DNA of 43,449 nt, from positions 1 to 43,449 of the forward strand of contig CAYMDP010000024.1 in the NCBI GenBank assembly GCA_964389375.1. The letters are read 5' to 3'. The stretch comes from CAYMDP01 sp964389375. GTDB lineage: Bacteria > Bdellovibrionota > Bdellovibrionia > Bdellovibrionales > UBA1609. Both the position numbers and the translations under genes were made by a program. The number at the start of each line of letters is the position of its first letter. Within the stretch, counting starts at the first letter, position 1. Below the pieces are notes generated by a model. That model was not told the DNA's origin, did no database searches, and saw only the letters and a list, made by a program, of their open reading frames with translations. Below are positions 17,991 through 25,657 of the stretch, piece by piece.

Positions 17991-18998
17991 TTATGGTCCC
18001 CTCCGCAAAATGCTTCGGCCCAAAAGAGCTGCCAAAAAGTAAAGCATCAAGGCCCACTGAACATAAGGCGGAAAAAGCTCGGCGTACTTGGTCAGCTCGT
18101 TGACTTCAATCTTAGTTTTTTCGAGGCGATCGATTTCTTTAAAAACTTTATCCAAGGCTTGTCCCGTGGTGGCGCGGTAAAACAAGCCGCCGGTCTCGGA
18201 AGCCATGCGCCCCAAAAGCTCTTCATTAATCTGACTGCTAATGGGGCGATACTGCTTCATCTGCCGGCCGCTTGCATCTTGCACGATCACCGGAAGTTGA
18301 GCTTGTCCATCCCGACCCATCCCAATGGAATAGATTTTTACTTTATAACCTTTTGCGATTTCTAAGGCTGTTTCGGGATCGATTGTTCCGCTGTTATTTT
18401 CTCCGTCGGTCAAAAAAATCACAATGCGGCTTTTTGCTGTAGAGTCTTTTAGTCTTGCCACTGCATTGGCAAGGGCCACACCAAGGGCCGTTCCCATTTT
18501 TATATTTCGACTGGGCTGAATTTCTTTAATACTTTGTTGTAGTAAGGGATAATCCAAAGTCAGAGGAACTTTTGTAAAGGACTCGCCGGCAAATAAGACT
18601 AAACCAATGCGATCAGAGACACGGCCCGCGACAAAATCGCTAATAACCACTTTAGCGGCCTCGAGGCGATTTTCGGGGCGCATATCTTCAATCAACATGC
18701 TGTCCGAAATATCCATGGCCACCATGATATCCACGCCTTCGACGTTTCGTTTAATCTGAGTGTCTGCTCTTTGCGGTCTTGCAAGGGCCACAATCGCAAG
18801 ACCTAAAGCGATAAATTTTAAAATCAAAGGCAAAATCGAAAGGCGTGACCTCCAAGTCGGACGAATCCCTTGAAATACAGAAAGCCCACTAAATTGAATC
18901 GAGGGACGCCTTTGTCTGCGTGAATAAAAAATCCAAAAAATCACAAGGGCGACTAAAATAAATGCGAAGAAAGCCCAAGGGCTATGCCAGGAGATCAT
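17991..18998 (-). CDS. batA: BatA-like von Willebrand factor A membrane protein
   Basis: BatA is a vWA protein of the aerotolerance operon. Hydrophobic helices at about 9-26 and 55-74 lead into a vWA domain with MIDAS AMDISDSMLIEDMRPENR (Asp96, Ser98, Ser100), GTALGVAL and LTDGENNSG, and a C-terminal helix near 315-330. I chose the ATG at 18998: AAGGAG lies 6 nt upstream, and it overlaps the preceding stop as ATGA. An upstream in-frame start at 19037 would add 13 residues without a good ribosome site. Its function with MoxR is known only in outline in other bacteria. Confidence 0.92.
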   Translation of the reverse strand: MISWHSPWAFFAFILVALVIFWIFYSRRQRRPSIQFSGLSVFQGIRPTWRSRLSILPLILKFIALGLAIVALARPQRADTQIKRNVEGVDIMVAMDISDSMLIEDMRPENRLEAAKVVISDFVAGRVSDRIGLVLFAGESFTKVPLTLDYPLLQQSIKEIQPSRNIKMGTALGVALANAVARLKDSTAKSRIVIFLTDGENNSGTIDPETALEIAKGYKVKIYSIGMGRDGQAQLPVIVQDASGRQMKQYRPISSQINEELLGRMASETGGLFYRATTGQALDKVFKEIDRLEKTKIEVNELTKYAELFPPYVQWALMLYFLAALLGRSILRRGP

Positions 18999-19927
18999 TT
19001 TTTCTCCTTTCTTAGCCGAAAGGCCTCGTCGACCCACTTACGCGTCATCTCTTGCAGTTGCTCACTGTCTCTTTGAGTTGGCTTTGCGGCATGGCTTGCA
19101 CGATTGAACTCTTTAAATATTTGTCTTAAGTCTTTTGACAGCTCTTTGTAAACCTTAGCATCACTGCGCTTAAGCTCTTTAAGAATATCCGAAAGCCCCC
19201 AGTCCAAGGCGGGAATCTTAAACTCACGGACTAAAACCATTCTTAAAGAATGCTCTTGATCCTTTAAACATCGCAGAAGCTCTTCGTCAGGCATCTGTGG
19301 ATGAATTTTTCTTTGAATCTGGCGAAGCTCTTTGTAAAAAACATTATAAGGTGATTGCGCGGTCTGAAATCGAGACAGACTTTCGATCAGACGTTTTCTC
19401 GCAGAGATCCGCTTCACTTGCCTGACGATCACAAAAACAAAAAGCAAAATAATTAAAGCGGCGCTAAGCCATAGCCACCAGGGAAAACTTAAAGCGATTG
19501 GACCAAAATAAGGATAGGCCTCTTGCTGCTCTTCGACCTTAAGAACAGATTGAACTTGAGCCGATAAACCCCGAACCTCTACTTTTTGTTGGTTTTTATC
19601 GACTAAAAAAAAGCTCTCGAATTTGTGCTCGCCCGCCTTATAGGCCGTTGCAATAAAACTGGCTTTTCCGGCCTGAAGCGTAGGCGCATCTAAAATGACC
19701 AGCGAGTATTCTTGCTCTGGAGTTGGAAATTCAATTCGCACTGGCGCTTCAAGAGTGACAGTTCCTGGGGCTAGGGCACCGGGGGGGGCGGCTGCATCGG
19801 CAGCTTCTGCCGCAGCAGATCCCTCGCAAGACAAAACCACTTTTCCGCCGACGGTCCACTGAGCCAGATCAGTGACTCCTTCGGGAAAAGGCTCGATTTG
19901 ACATTGCCAAACAGGTCCTTCGCTCAC
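18995..19927 (-). CDS. Single-pass membrane protein of the Bat operon (DUF4381-like)
   Basis: In many bacteria a protein of this kind sits between the DUF58 gene and batA. This one (310 aa) has an N-terminal beta-rich part of about 140 residues, a transmembrane helix near 150-170 (WWLWLSAALIILLFVFVIV), and a helical basic cytoplasmic tail. No cleavable signal is obvious. Start is GTG at 19927, overlapping the DUF58 stop by 4 bp. A run of eight G (C on the coding strand) near 19791-19798 encodes part of an Ala/Pro stretch (AAAPPGALAP) and is a possible slippage point. The DUF4381 relationship is inferred mainly from gene order and architecture. Confidence 0.75.
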   Translation of the reverse strand: MSEGPVWQCQIEPFPEGVTDLAQWTVGGKVVLSCEGSAAAEAADAAAPPGALAPGTVTLEAPVRIEFPTPEQEYSLVILDAPTLQAGKASFIATAYKAGEHKFESFFLVDKNQQKVEVRGLSAQVQSVLKVEEQQEAYPYFGPIALSFPWWLWLSAALIILLFVFVIVRQVKRISARKRLIESLSRFQTAQSPYNVFYKELRQIQRKIHPQMPDEELLRCLKDQEHSLRMVLVREFKIPALDWGLSDILKELKRSDAKVYKELSKDLRQIFKEFNRASHAAKPTQRDSEQLQEMTRKWVDEAFRLRKEKK

Positions 19928-20799
19928 CGTCGACTCCTGCGTTTAAAAAAACCGATCAAGGGGGCAACGAAATCCTGATCTGTGCGAACTTCAATTCGGT
20001 CCACAGCAGCCCTGCGAAGCTCGACTTCTTGAAGCTCGATTCGTTTTTTAGTGATCTCCGCAAAAAGTTTTCTAAAAGAACTACTCGAGGTATCGACTGT
20101 CATCACTTCCCCGGTTTCGGCATCATGCAAATCAACAAGCCCAAGTTTTGGAATTTCAAGCTCGGCCGGATCGCGGACGATGACGGCGACGGCATCATGT
20201 TTTTTGCCCAGCATTCGCAAAGACAACTCGAAGTTTTTATCCATAAAGTCGCTAAAAATAAAAATATGCGCCTTTTTCTTTAAGACTCCTTGAAGGTACT
20301 CAAGGCCTGAAGAAATTTTTGTGCCTCGGGACTTTGGCTTAAAATAATAAAGGTCTCTTAAAATCCGGTGAATTTGTCCGCGCCCTTTTTTAGGTGGAAC
20401 ATAAAGCTCGACTTGATCCGAAAAAAGTAAAAGTCCTACGGGATCTTTGTTTTTCGTCGCACTAAAACCAAGAAGGGCTGCCATATGGGTGATAATTTCG
20501 CCCTTAAAATAACTTTGGCTTCCGAATTCTCCCGAGCCACTGACGTCGACGGCTAAAATAACCGTCATCTCGCGCTCTTCATCAAATTTTTTAATATAGG
20601 GCTTTCCCGTGCGGGCCATAAGGGGCCACGCGATGGACCGAACATCATCGCCGGGGACGTATTCTCGAAATTCAGAAAAAGTCATCCCCTGCCCTTTAAA
20701 GGCCGAGTGATATTCGCCCGCAAAAAGATTGTTTACAATTTTGCGGGTGCTGATCTCAAGAAGCTTAACCTTCTTTTGAATCTCTGGAGGCAATCCCAC
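19924..20799 (-). CDS. DUF58 domain protein of the MoxR/Bat operon
   Basis: DUF58 proteins are vWA-like and usually paired with MoxR ATPases. Diagnostic here are FAGEYHSAFKGQGMTFSEFREYVPGDDVRSIAWPL-type sequence at about residues 26-60 (split in the family as GxGxxFxExRxYxPGDDxRxIxW) and the MIDAS-like AVDVSGSGEFG near 83-93. The 291 residues lack transmembrane helices, so the protein is probably cytosolic. Start is GTG at 20799, 3 bp after the moxR stop. It likely links the ATPase to the membrane vWA proteins encoded downstream. Confidence 0.92.
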   Translation of the reverse strand: MGLPPEIQKKVKLLEISTRKIVNNLFAGEYHSAFKGQGMTFSEFREYVPGDDVRSIAWPLMARTGKPYIKKFDEEREMTVILAVDVSGSGEFGSQSYFKGEIITHMAALLGFSATKNKDPVGLLLFSDQVELYVPPKKGRGQIHRILRDLYYFKPKSRGTKISSGLEYLQGVLKKKAHIFIFSDFMDKNFELSLRMLGKKHDAVAVIVRDPAELEIPKLGLVDLHDAETGEVMTVDTSSSSFRKLFAEITKKRIELQEVELRRAAVDRIEVRTDQDFVAPLIGFFKRRSRR

Positions 20800-20802
20800 A
20801 AC

Positions 20803-21792
20803 TTAAGGCACCTCAACTTGATTTAAGATCTCTTTAATAACTTCTTCAGTCCCAATATTTTCGGCTTCTGCTTCGTAGGTTAAAATCAAACGATGTCTTA
20901 AAACGTGATAAGCAATTGCTTTAACATCTTCGGCAGTCACATAACCGCGACTGCGCATAAAGGCATGGGCTTTTGCCGCGCGAGTTAAGCTAATCGTTGC
21001 CCGGGGACTTCCGCCCACACTGATTAGATTTGCGATATGGGACAATCCATAATCCCCTGGCTTTCTGGTCGCCATTACGATTTCGACGATGTAGTTTTTG
21101 ATTTTTTCATCCAAATAAATCATGTCGGCGCGATCTTTGGCGCGGTTTAGATCTTCTCTAGAAATCACAGACTGGATTTCGGGCAAACGATCATGAGACA
21201 TTTTATTTAAAATCTCGAGCTCTTCAACTTTAGACGGATAAGTCACAACGATCTTAAACATAAAACGATCCATCTGGGCTTCAGGAAGAGGATAAGTCCC
21301 CTCTTGCTCTAAGGGATTTTGTGTCGCTAAAACCAAAAATGGGCGTTCTAGGGCGTAAGTTGTATCGCCAATGGTGACTTGTTTCTCGGCCATGGCTTCA
21401 AGCAAAGCACTTTGTACTTTTGCAGGGGCACGATTGATCTCATCGGCCAAAACAATGTTTGTAAAAATCGGGCCTTTTTTCGGAGCAAACTCTCCGCTTT
21501 TTGGATTAAAGATCATCGTTCCGATTAAATCCGAGGGTAAAAGATCGGGAGTGAATTGAATGCGCTGAAAATTTAAAGAGATCGATTTTGCAACAGACGA
21601 GATCGTCAAAGTTTTTGCTAAGCCTGGAACCCCTTCTAGCAAAACGTGGCCGCCAGTCAGAAGGCCCATAAAAATGCCTTCAAGCATTTCTCTTTGGCCG
21701 ACGACGACTTTTGAAATTTCGGTTAAAGTGCGTTCAACAAACTGACTTTCTTGTTTGATCGCTTCATTTAAAGCCAATATATCCACTTGCAC
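20803..21792 (-). CDS. moxR: MoxR-family AAA+ ATPase
   Basis: MoxR ATPases are chaperone-like AAA+ proteins thought to remodel or activate vWA partners. The sequence has VVGQREMLEG, Walker A LLEGVPGLAKT (about 51-61), Walker B VLADEINRAP, the sensor ATQNPLEQEGTYPLPEAQ and RFMFKI, all typical. I chose GTG at 21792 because a strong GAGGAGGA lies just upstream and the resulting 329 residues fit the family. In-frame alternatives are ATG at 21828 and TTG at 21846. It is the first gene of an eight-gene minus-strand operon (moxR to slt) and diverges from the HtpX-like gene, so the operon promoter should lie in 21793-21931. Confidence 0.94.
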   Translation of the reverse strand: MQVDILALNEAIKQESQFVERTLTEISKVVVGQREMLEGIFMGLLTGGHVLLEGVPGLAKTLTISSVAKSISLNFQRIQFTPDLLPSDLIGTMIFNPKSGEFAPKKGPIFTNIVLADEINRAPAKVQSALLEAMAEKQVTIGDTTYALERPFLVLATQNPLEQEGTYPLPEAQMDRFMFKIVVTYPSKVEELEILNKMSHDRLPEIQSVISREDLNRAKDRADMIYLDEKIKNYIVEIVMATRKPGDYGLSHIANLISVGGSPRATISLTRAAKAHAFMRSRGYVTAEDVKAIAYHVLRHRLILTYEAEAENIGTEEVIKEILNQVEVP

Positions 21793-21931
21793 CAAATCCT
21801 CCTCTGCTGAATACCCAAAGTGTTTCATATTCCCCAAGATTTTCAACTTCCTAGACGTTAAAATCGAGCTTGTCTCGGATCAGACCTTGGGTTTAGATTT
21901 AAGTCTTTGACGAATCACGCGGAGAAACCAC

Positions 21932-22774
21932 ATGAAGCCAACCCTACGCGCCTGGATCTTTTTGGCTTTGATGTCTTTTGCCGTGATTTGGCTGGGGCAT
22001 ATCCTCGGCGAGCGGCAGGGCTTGCTTTGGGCTCTGGCGGTTGCGCTAAGCATCAATGCTTTAGTCTTTTTTTACGCCGAATTTCGCCTGGTCCCCATCC
22101 TGTCTGGAAAAGAGCTTGAAGGCACCGACCCCTACGGGCTTCGCAGCATCACGGAAAACTTAAGTGCAAAACTTCGTATTCCCACACCTCGACTTTTTAT
22201 CATGAGCTCAGAAACACCCCAAGCCCTGGCGGTTGGAAACAACTGGAGTCAGTCGCGGATTTATTTAACTTCAGGCGCCATTCGAAGACTAAATCCAGAC
22301 GAGCTGCGCGCCATTATTGCCTTCGAACTGTGCGCGATTCAAAGACTCAGCACTTTAAATTTTTCGGTCTCGGGAGCCTTTGTAGATGCGATCATGAGCC
22401 TTTGCGCCATACTTGATCGCGGCGGAAAATTAATTTTTGGCTCTCGAACTCAAACCAACGCGATTCAAAATCATATCTTCAGTGTGATTTGTGCGCCTTT
22501 AGTGGGCTTGATGGCAAAGTTTTCAGTTTTGCCGATGGATTATTTCGAAATCGACCGCCAAGCCGCAGAGCTTTGTGGCTCGCCGAAGCATTTGGCTGAG
22601 GCCTTAATAAAACTAAATTCTTACGCTTCGACTAGACCCTTAAATTCTCCGGTATTTCTGTCACACTTCTTTATCGTTAACCCCTTGACGAAAAAGGGCT
22701 GGCCTCGCTATTTTGAGGCCCATCCCAAAGCGGGAGCTCGAGTCCGCAAGCTCGTGGGGCAATTTCCGATTTAA
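21932..22774 (+). CDS. HtpX/M48-like membrane protein without the zinc site (pseudopeptidase)
   Basis: Overall architecture follows HtpX: two N-terminal hydrophobic helices (about 7-22 and 31-48), TPRLFIMSSETPQALAVG near 85-102 (HtpX has a similar PxxYxxxxxxxNAFAxG), YLTSGAIRRLNPDELRAIIA, and further helices near 165-195. The HExxH metal motif should follow directly, but residues 131-135 read FELCA, so both histidines are gone while Glu132 remains. The later FEIDRQAAEL (third-ligand region) is kept. Metalloprotease activity is therefore unlikely; a scaffold or regulatory role is an inference. Start ATG lies 139 bp from moxR in divergent orientation. The reading frame is otherwise intact, so this is not simple decay. 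Confidence 0.82.
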   Translation: MKPTLRAWIFLALMSFAVIWLGHILGERQGLLWALAVALSINALVFFYAEFRLVPILSGKELEGTDPYGLRSITENLSAKLRIPTPRLFIMSSETPQALAVGNNWSQSRIYLTSGAIRRLNPDELRAIIAFELCAIQRLSTLNFSVSGAFVDAIMSLCAILDRGGKLIFGSRTQTNAIQNHIFSVICAPLVGLMAKFSVLPMDYFEIDRQAAELCGSPKHLAEALIKLNSYASTRPLNSPVFLSHFFIVNPLTKKGWPRYFEAHPKAGARVRKLVGQFPI

Positions 22775-22872
22775 ATCCCCATTGCCGAGGACTTTTAGCT
22801 AAGGACTCTTCTTCTTGAAGAGACTTTAAGTGGGAACGACCTTTAATTGGCGCGACTTTAAACGGAGGCCCT

Positions 22873-23142
22873 ATGGGAAATCAACCTGATCAGAATAAAC
22901 AAATGGAAGCCAATTTTTCGACGCTGATCTTATCCATCGCAAGTTCGGCTGCGATCTGCTTAGGCTTATCTCCTCATCCGCAAAGTCAAAAGATTGAAAA
23001 AGATCTTACGATGGCCCGATTTAATATCGACTTACTGGCGCTCTTAAAAGAAAAAACAAAAAATAATCTTAGCCCCGATGAGCAAGGCTTTTTAGAGACT
23101 GTGCTGAACGATCTACAAATGAAATTTGTCCAAGCGAAATAG
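22873..23142 (+). CDS. DUF1844 family protein
   Basis: This 89-residue protein has the DUF1844 pattern: FSTLILSIASSAAICLGL (about 15-32), then AxxxIDLLALLKEKTKNNLSPDEQGFLETVLNDLQMKFV. The family is small, mostly helical, and of unknown function. An AACGGAGG site precedes the ATG. It lies 22 bp upstream of the DegP-type protease and is probably cotranscribed with it. Confidence 0.88.
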   Translation: MGNQPDQNKQMEANFSTLILSIASSAAICLGLSPHPQSQKIEKDLTMARFNIDLLALLKEKTKNNLSPDEQGFLETVLNDLQMKFVQAK

Positions 23143-23164
23143 CCAAAACGCTTAGGAGATCTGC

Positions 23165-24607
23165 ATGAAAAAAATCCTACTTCTGACGGCCCTTTTAATT
23201 ATTGCTGTTGGAGTTTTAAATCTTAATCCCAATCTCGAAAACTCTCTTTTAGCCCAAGGCAAAGCCCCAGTTTTAAAACTGGGCAGCCCCTTACCTGAAA
23301 ATTTATTTATTGAACTGGCCAAAGCCGTAAACCCTACAATCGTAAATATCAGCACCTCTCAGCGCCCTCAAATGGGCCGCCAAGGAATGAGAAACCGCGA
23401 TCCTTTTTTTGATTTGTTCGAACAATTTATGGGCCCTCAGTATCAACAAAGACCTCAGCAATCTTTAGGAACTGGCTTTATCATCCGCGAAGATGGATTA
23501 ATTTTAACCAACAACCATGTGATCGATCAGGCTGATATTATCAAAGTGCAATTGGATCAAAAATCTACCGAGCTTTTTGAGGCCGAAGTCATCGGAAAAG
23601 ACGCCCGAACCGATGTGGCCTTGATTAAGATTAAAGCCAAAACAAAACTTCCCGTAGCAGCCCTTGGATCCAGTGCCGATTTACAAGTGGGCGAATGGGT
23701 TGCGGCCTTCGGAAATCCTTATGGCCATGGACATACAGTGACTAAAGGAATTGTCTCGGCGGTAGGACGCGAGATTGAAGGCTTAAATATTCTTCCATTT
23801 ATTCAAACCGATGCCAGCATTAACCCCGGAAACTCTGGCGGCCCCTTGGTTAACTCCAGAGGCCTAGTGATTGGGGTTAACACCGCTGTCGATGCAAGGG
23901 CGCAAGGAATTGGTTTTGCGATTCCAATTGATTATGTCAAAGCGATCCTTGGAGAGCTTGAAAAAGACGGACGAGTTCGAAGAGGTTTTATCGGAGTCTA
24001 TATGACCGATATCGACGAATCGGTCGCCGTAGATTTAAATTTAAAACAAACCGAAGGCGCATTGATTACTCAGGTCATGCCCGGAGGACCTGCCGAAAAT
24101 GCAGGCCTTCAACCCTATGATTTAGTCATCGAATTTAACGGGGATAAAATTGGCTCGGCTTCGGATTTGTCTAAATCCGTGGGACAAACCAAGATCAAAC
24201 AAAAAGTAAAAGTTAAAGCCATTCGAAACGGAAAAACGAGGGACTTTAATCTGACTGTTGGCGATCAACCGACTGAAAAATCGGCAAGATCACAGACCAA
24301 ACGCTACGAAGGCCAAAAAGCCGCTTTTGATTTAGGTTTTAAAATTAGCGACTACTCAAAAAACATGGCCGAAGAATTTGGCATTCCGCCTTTGCGCGAA
24401 GCCCGCCCCATCGTGATCGAAGTCAGCCCAGGATCTGCGGCCTCAAGATCAGGCTTAGCCCCAGGGGATGTAATTTTAGATGTAAACCGCAAAACCACAG
24501 CTAAGGCCCGCGACGTCAACGCCGCCCTAAGAAACGGCCGCAATGTTTTAAGGGTCTTAAAACAAGATCGAGTGGTCTTATTGTTTTTAGAGCCGCGCAA
24601 AGACTAA
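23165..24607 (+). CDS. degQ: DegP/DegQ-type periplasmic serine protease with two PDZ domains
   Basis: An N-terminal signal or anchor segment (residues 4-20, LLLTALLIIAVGVLNL) is followed by a trypsin-like domain with the full triad: His118 (LTNNHVID), Asp150 (DARTDVALIK) and Ser224 (NPGNSGGPL). Two PDZ domains follow at about 245-355 (RRGFIGVYM start) and 385-470 (PGSAASRSGLAPGDVIL). The 480 residues match HtrA/DegP/DegQ enzymes, which degrade or refold damaged envelope proteins. DegP and DegQ cannot be told apart here. A strong hairpin terminator follows at 24659. Being next to an HtpX-like gene, it fits an envelope quality-control neighbourhood. Confidence 0.94.
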   Translation: MKKILLLTALLIIAVGVLNLNPNLENSLLAQGKAPVLKLGSPLPENLFIELAKAVNPTIVNISTSQRPQMGRQGMRNRDPFFDLFEQFMGPQYQQRPQQSLGTGFIIREDGLILTNNHVIDQADIIKVQLDQKSTELFEAEVIGKDARTDVALIKIKAKTKLPVAALGSSADLQVGEWVAAFGNPYGHGHTVTKGIVSAVGREIEGLNILPFIQTDASINPGNSGGPLVNSRGLVIGVNTAVDARAQGIGFAIPIDYVKAILGELEKDGRVRRGFIGVYMTDIDESVAVDLNLKQTEGALITQVMPGGPAENAGLQPYDLVIEFNGDKIGSASDLSKSVGQTKIKQKVKVKAIRNGKTRDFNLTVGDQPTEKSARSQTKRYEGQKAAFDLGFKISDYSKNMAEEFGIPPLREARPIVIEVSPGSAASRSGLAPGDVILDVNRKTTAKARDVNAALRNGRNVLRVLKQDRVVLLFLEPRKD

Positions 24608-24658
24608 TAACCAAAAGCTTTAGCCGAAGCTTTACCCAAAAGACTCTATTTTGATGAA

Positions 24659-24694
24659 GGTCTGTCTCAACTTGAGACAGACCGACTTTATTTT
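24659..24694 (+). terminator. Intrinsic terminator after the DegP-type gene
   Basis: GGTCTGTCTCA (24659-24669) and TGAGACAGACC (24673-24683) form a perfect 11-bp stem with a 3-nt loop, followed by GACTTTATTTT. It lies about 50 bp past the protease stop and before spoVG, so spoVG is likely transcribed from its own promoter. Confidence 0.8.
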
Positions 24695-24786
24695 ACGCAG
24701 CCTATTAAGTCCAAGGTCTAGCTCGCCGATTAAGCGAAGGACGAGGCACGTAAAGCACAAAGAAGTCAGCATCGAGGAGAACGGCC

Positions 24787-25089
24787 ATGAAAATCACCGA
24801 AGTCAAAGTCTACCCAGTCAACGAAGAGCGCCTAAAAGCCTACGTCACCATCACCATCGACGACGCCTTCGTCGTCCGTGACCTAAAAATCATCAAAGGA
24901 AACGAAGGCCTCTTCGTAGCCATGCCCAGCAAAAAACGCAAAGATGGCCAATTTAAAGATATAGCCCACCCCCTAAATCAAGAGACAAGGGCCATGATCG
25001 AAGACCTAATCTTTGAGGCCTACGAAAAAGAAGTCCGCTCAATGGGCGAAGCCCTAGGCCAAATCAAAGGCCGCCCCGAATACGAATAG
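24787..25089 (+). CDS. spoVG: SpoVG family RNA/DNA-binding regulator
   Basis: SpoVG proteins are small site-specific nucleic-acid-binding regulators found well beyond spore formers. The 100 residues show the whole family pattern: MKITEVKVYPV at the start, LKAYVTITIDDAFVVRDLKII, GLFVAMPSKKRKDGQFKDIAHP (about 43-64) and a C-terminal helix with IEDLIFEAYEK. A GAGGAG ribosome site precedes the ATG. It stands alone between the terminator at 24659 and tRNA-Gln. Confidence 0.95.
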   Translation: MKITEVKVYPVNEERLKAYVTITIDDAFVVRDLKIIKGNEGLFVAMPSKKRKDGQFKDIAHPLNQETRAMIEDLIFEAYEKEVRSMGEALGQIKGRPEYE

Positions 25090-25161
25090 CCAAAAAGTTG
25101 GGCTAAGCCCAACTAGCGCCCCGCATTAGCCCCCCGAAATCGCATCCAAAAACACTTTTCC

Positions 25162-25191
25162 TTGATTTCACCAAGCCCCGATTGGTACAAC
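25162..25191 (+). promoter_or_regulatory. Candidate tRNA-Gln promoter
   Basis: TTGATT (25162-25167) and TACAAC (25186-25191) are 18 bp apart and end 22 bp before the mature tRNA 5' end. Each hexamer matches 4 of 6 consensus positions. Confidence 0.45.
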
Positions 25192-25213
25192 CAAAAGCTC
25201 GACAAAAACAAGC

Positions 25214-25289
25214 TGGGGCGTCGGCAAGTTGGTAAGCCATCAGATTTTGATTCTGACATTCGCAGGTTCGAGTCCTGCCGCCCCATCCA
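25214..25289 (+). tRNA. tRNA-Gln (anticodon UUG)
   Basis: The acceptor TGGGGCG (25214-25220) pairs with CGCCCCA (25279-25285). The anticodon stem TCAGA/TCTGA (25240-25244, 25252-25256) encloses a 7-nt loop with TTG at 25247-25249. The T-arm is GCAGG-TTCGAGT-CCTGC (25262-25278). Discriminator T and an encoded CCA follow at 25286-25289. The last 21 nt are duplicated downstream at 25496-25516, the usual footprint of a site-specific integrative element at a tRNA 3' end. Confidence 0.95.
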
Positions 25290-25516
25290 ATTTAAATAAG
25301 AACCACAAAAAGTAAAAAACCAAAATAAAACTTCGAAGACCTAAACGTCGTAATGGGCGGCAGGACGAGAAGAGAGCGAGCGGCCATGTTAGAGCCGCCA
25401 GTGGCGGGTCTAATATGGTAAGTCGGCCACGACGGCCGACTTAGCTCGCGGCCCCGGCTCTGGGGGATCGGCCATGACGGCCGATCCGGGAAGACCGAGT
25501 CCTGCCGCCCCATCCA
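25269..25516. repeat. tRNA-Gln 3'-end direct repeat (att-like) with an inverted partial copy
   Basis: The 21 nt at 25269-25289 (tRNA T-arm to CCA) recur exactly at 25496-25516. A 14-nt inverted copy (ATGGGCGGCAGGAC, one base shorter than the tRNA complement) lies between them at 25353-25366. Only about 206 bp separates the direct copies, and no integrase is encoded there. This could be the remnant or one boundary of an island whose other end is lost or unrecognised, or a small palindromic element targeting the tRNA. Confidence 0.75.
25384..25487. repeat. Cluster of three strong hairpins beside tRNA-Gln
   Basis: Three stems are packed in 104 bp. The first (25384-25418) pairs CCATGTTAGA with TCTAATATGG around an inner CCGCCA/TGGCGG. 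The second (25420-25442) is a 9-bp stem AAGTCGGCC/GGCCGACTT with loop ACGAC. The third (25465-25487) is GGATCGGCC/GGCCGATCC with loop ATGAC. Stems two and three share TCGGCC-AYGAC-GGCCGA. This looks like REP- or att-arm-type architecture. The rest of the gene-free interval 25290-25657 holds the att-like repeat, the 8-bp microsatellite and a further stem GTTCTGC/GCAGAAC (25597-25603, 25614-25620). Confidence 0.75.
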
Positions 25517-25571
25517 TTTTTGCTTCGCAAAAATCCTCCATTCTCGATTTTCCATTTTTGGCATTTTGTCT

Positions 25572-25603
25572 GGTTCTACGGTTCTACGGTTCTACGGTTC
25601 TGC
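25572..25603. repeat. 8-bp tandem repeat, four units
   Basis: GGTTCTAC is repeated three times from 25572, and a fourth unit GGTTCTGC follows. The tract lies downstream of the HEPN gene's stop and outside any coding sequence. Confidence 0.8.
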
Positions 25604-25657
25604 TCACTCGATTGCAGAACGTTAAAGTTCAAATCCCACAACACCGCCGTCAGGCGC

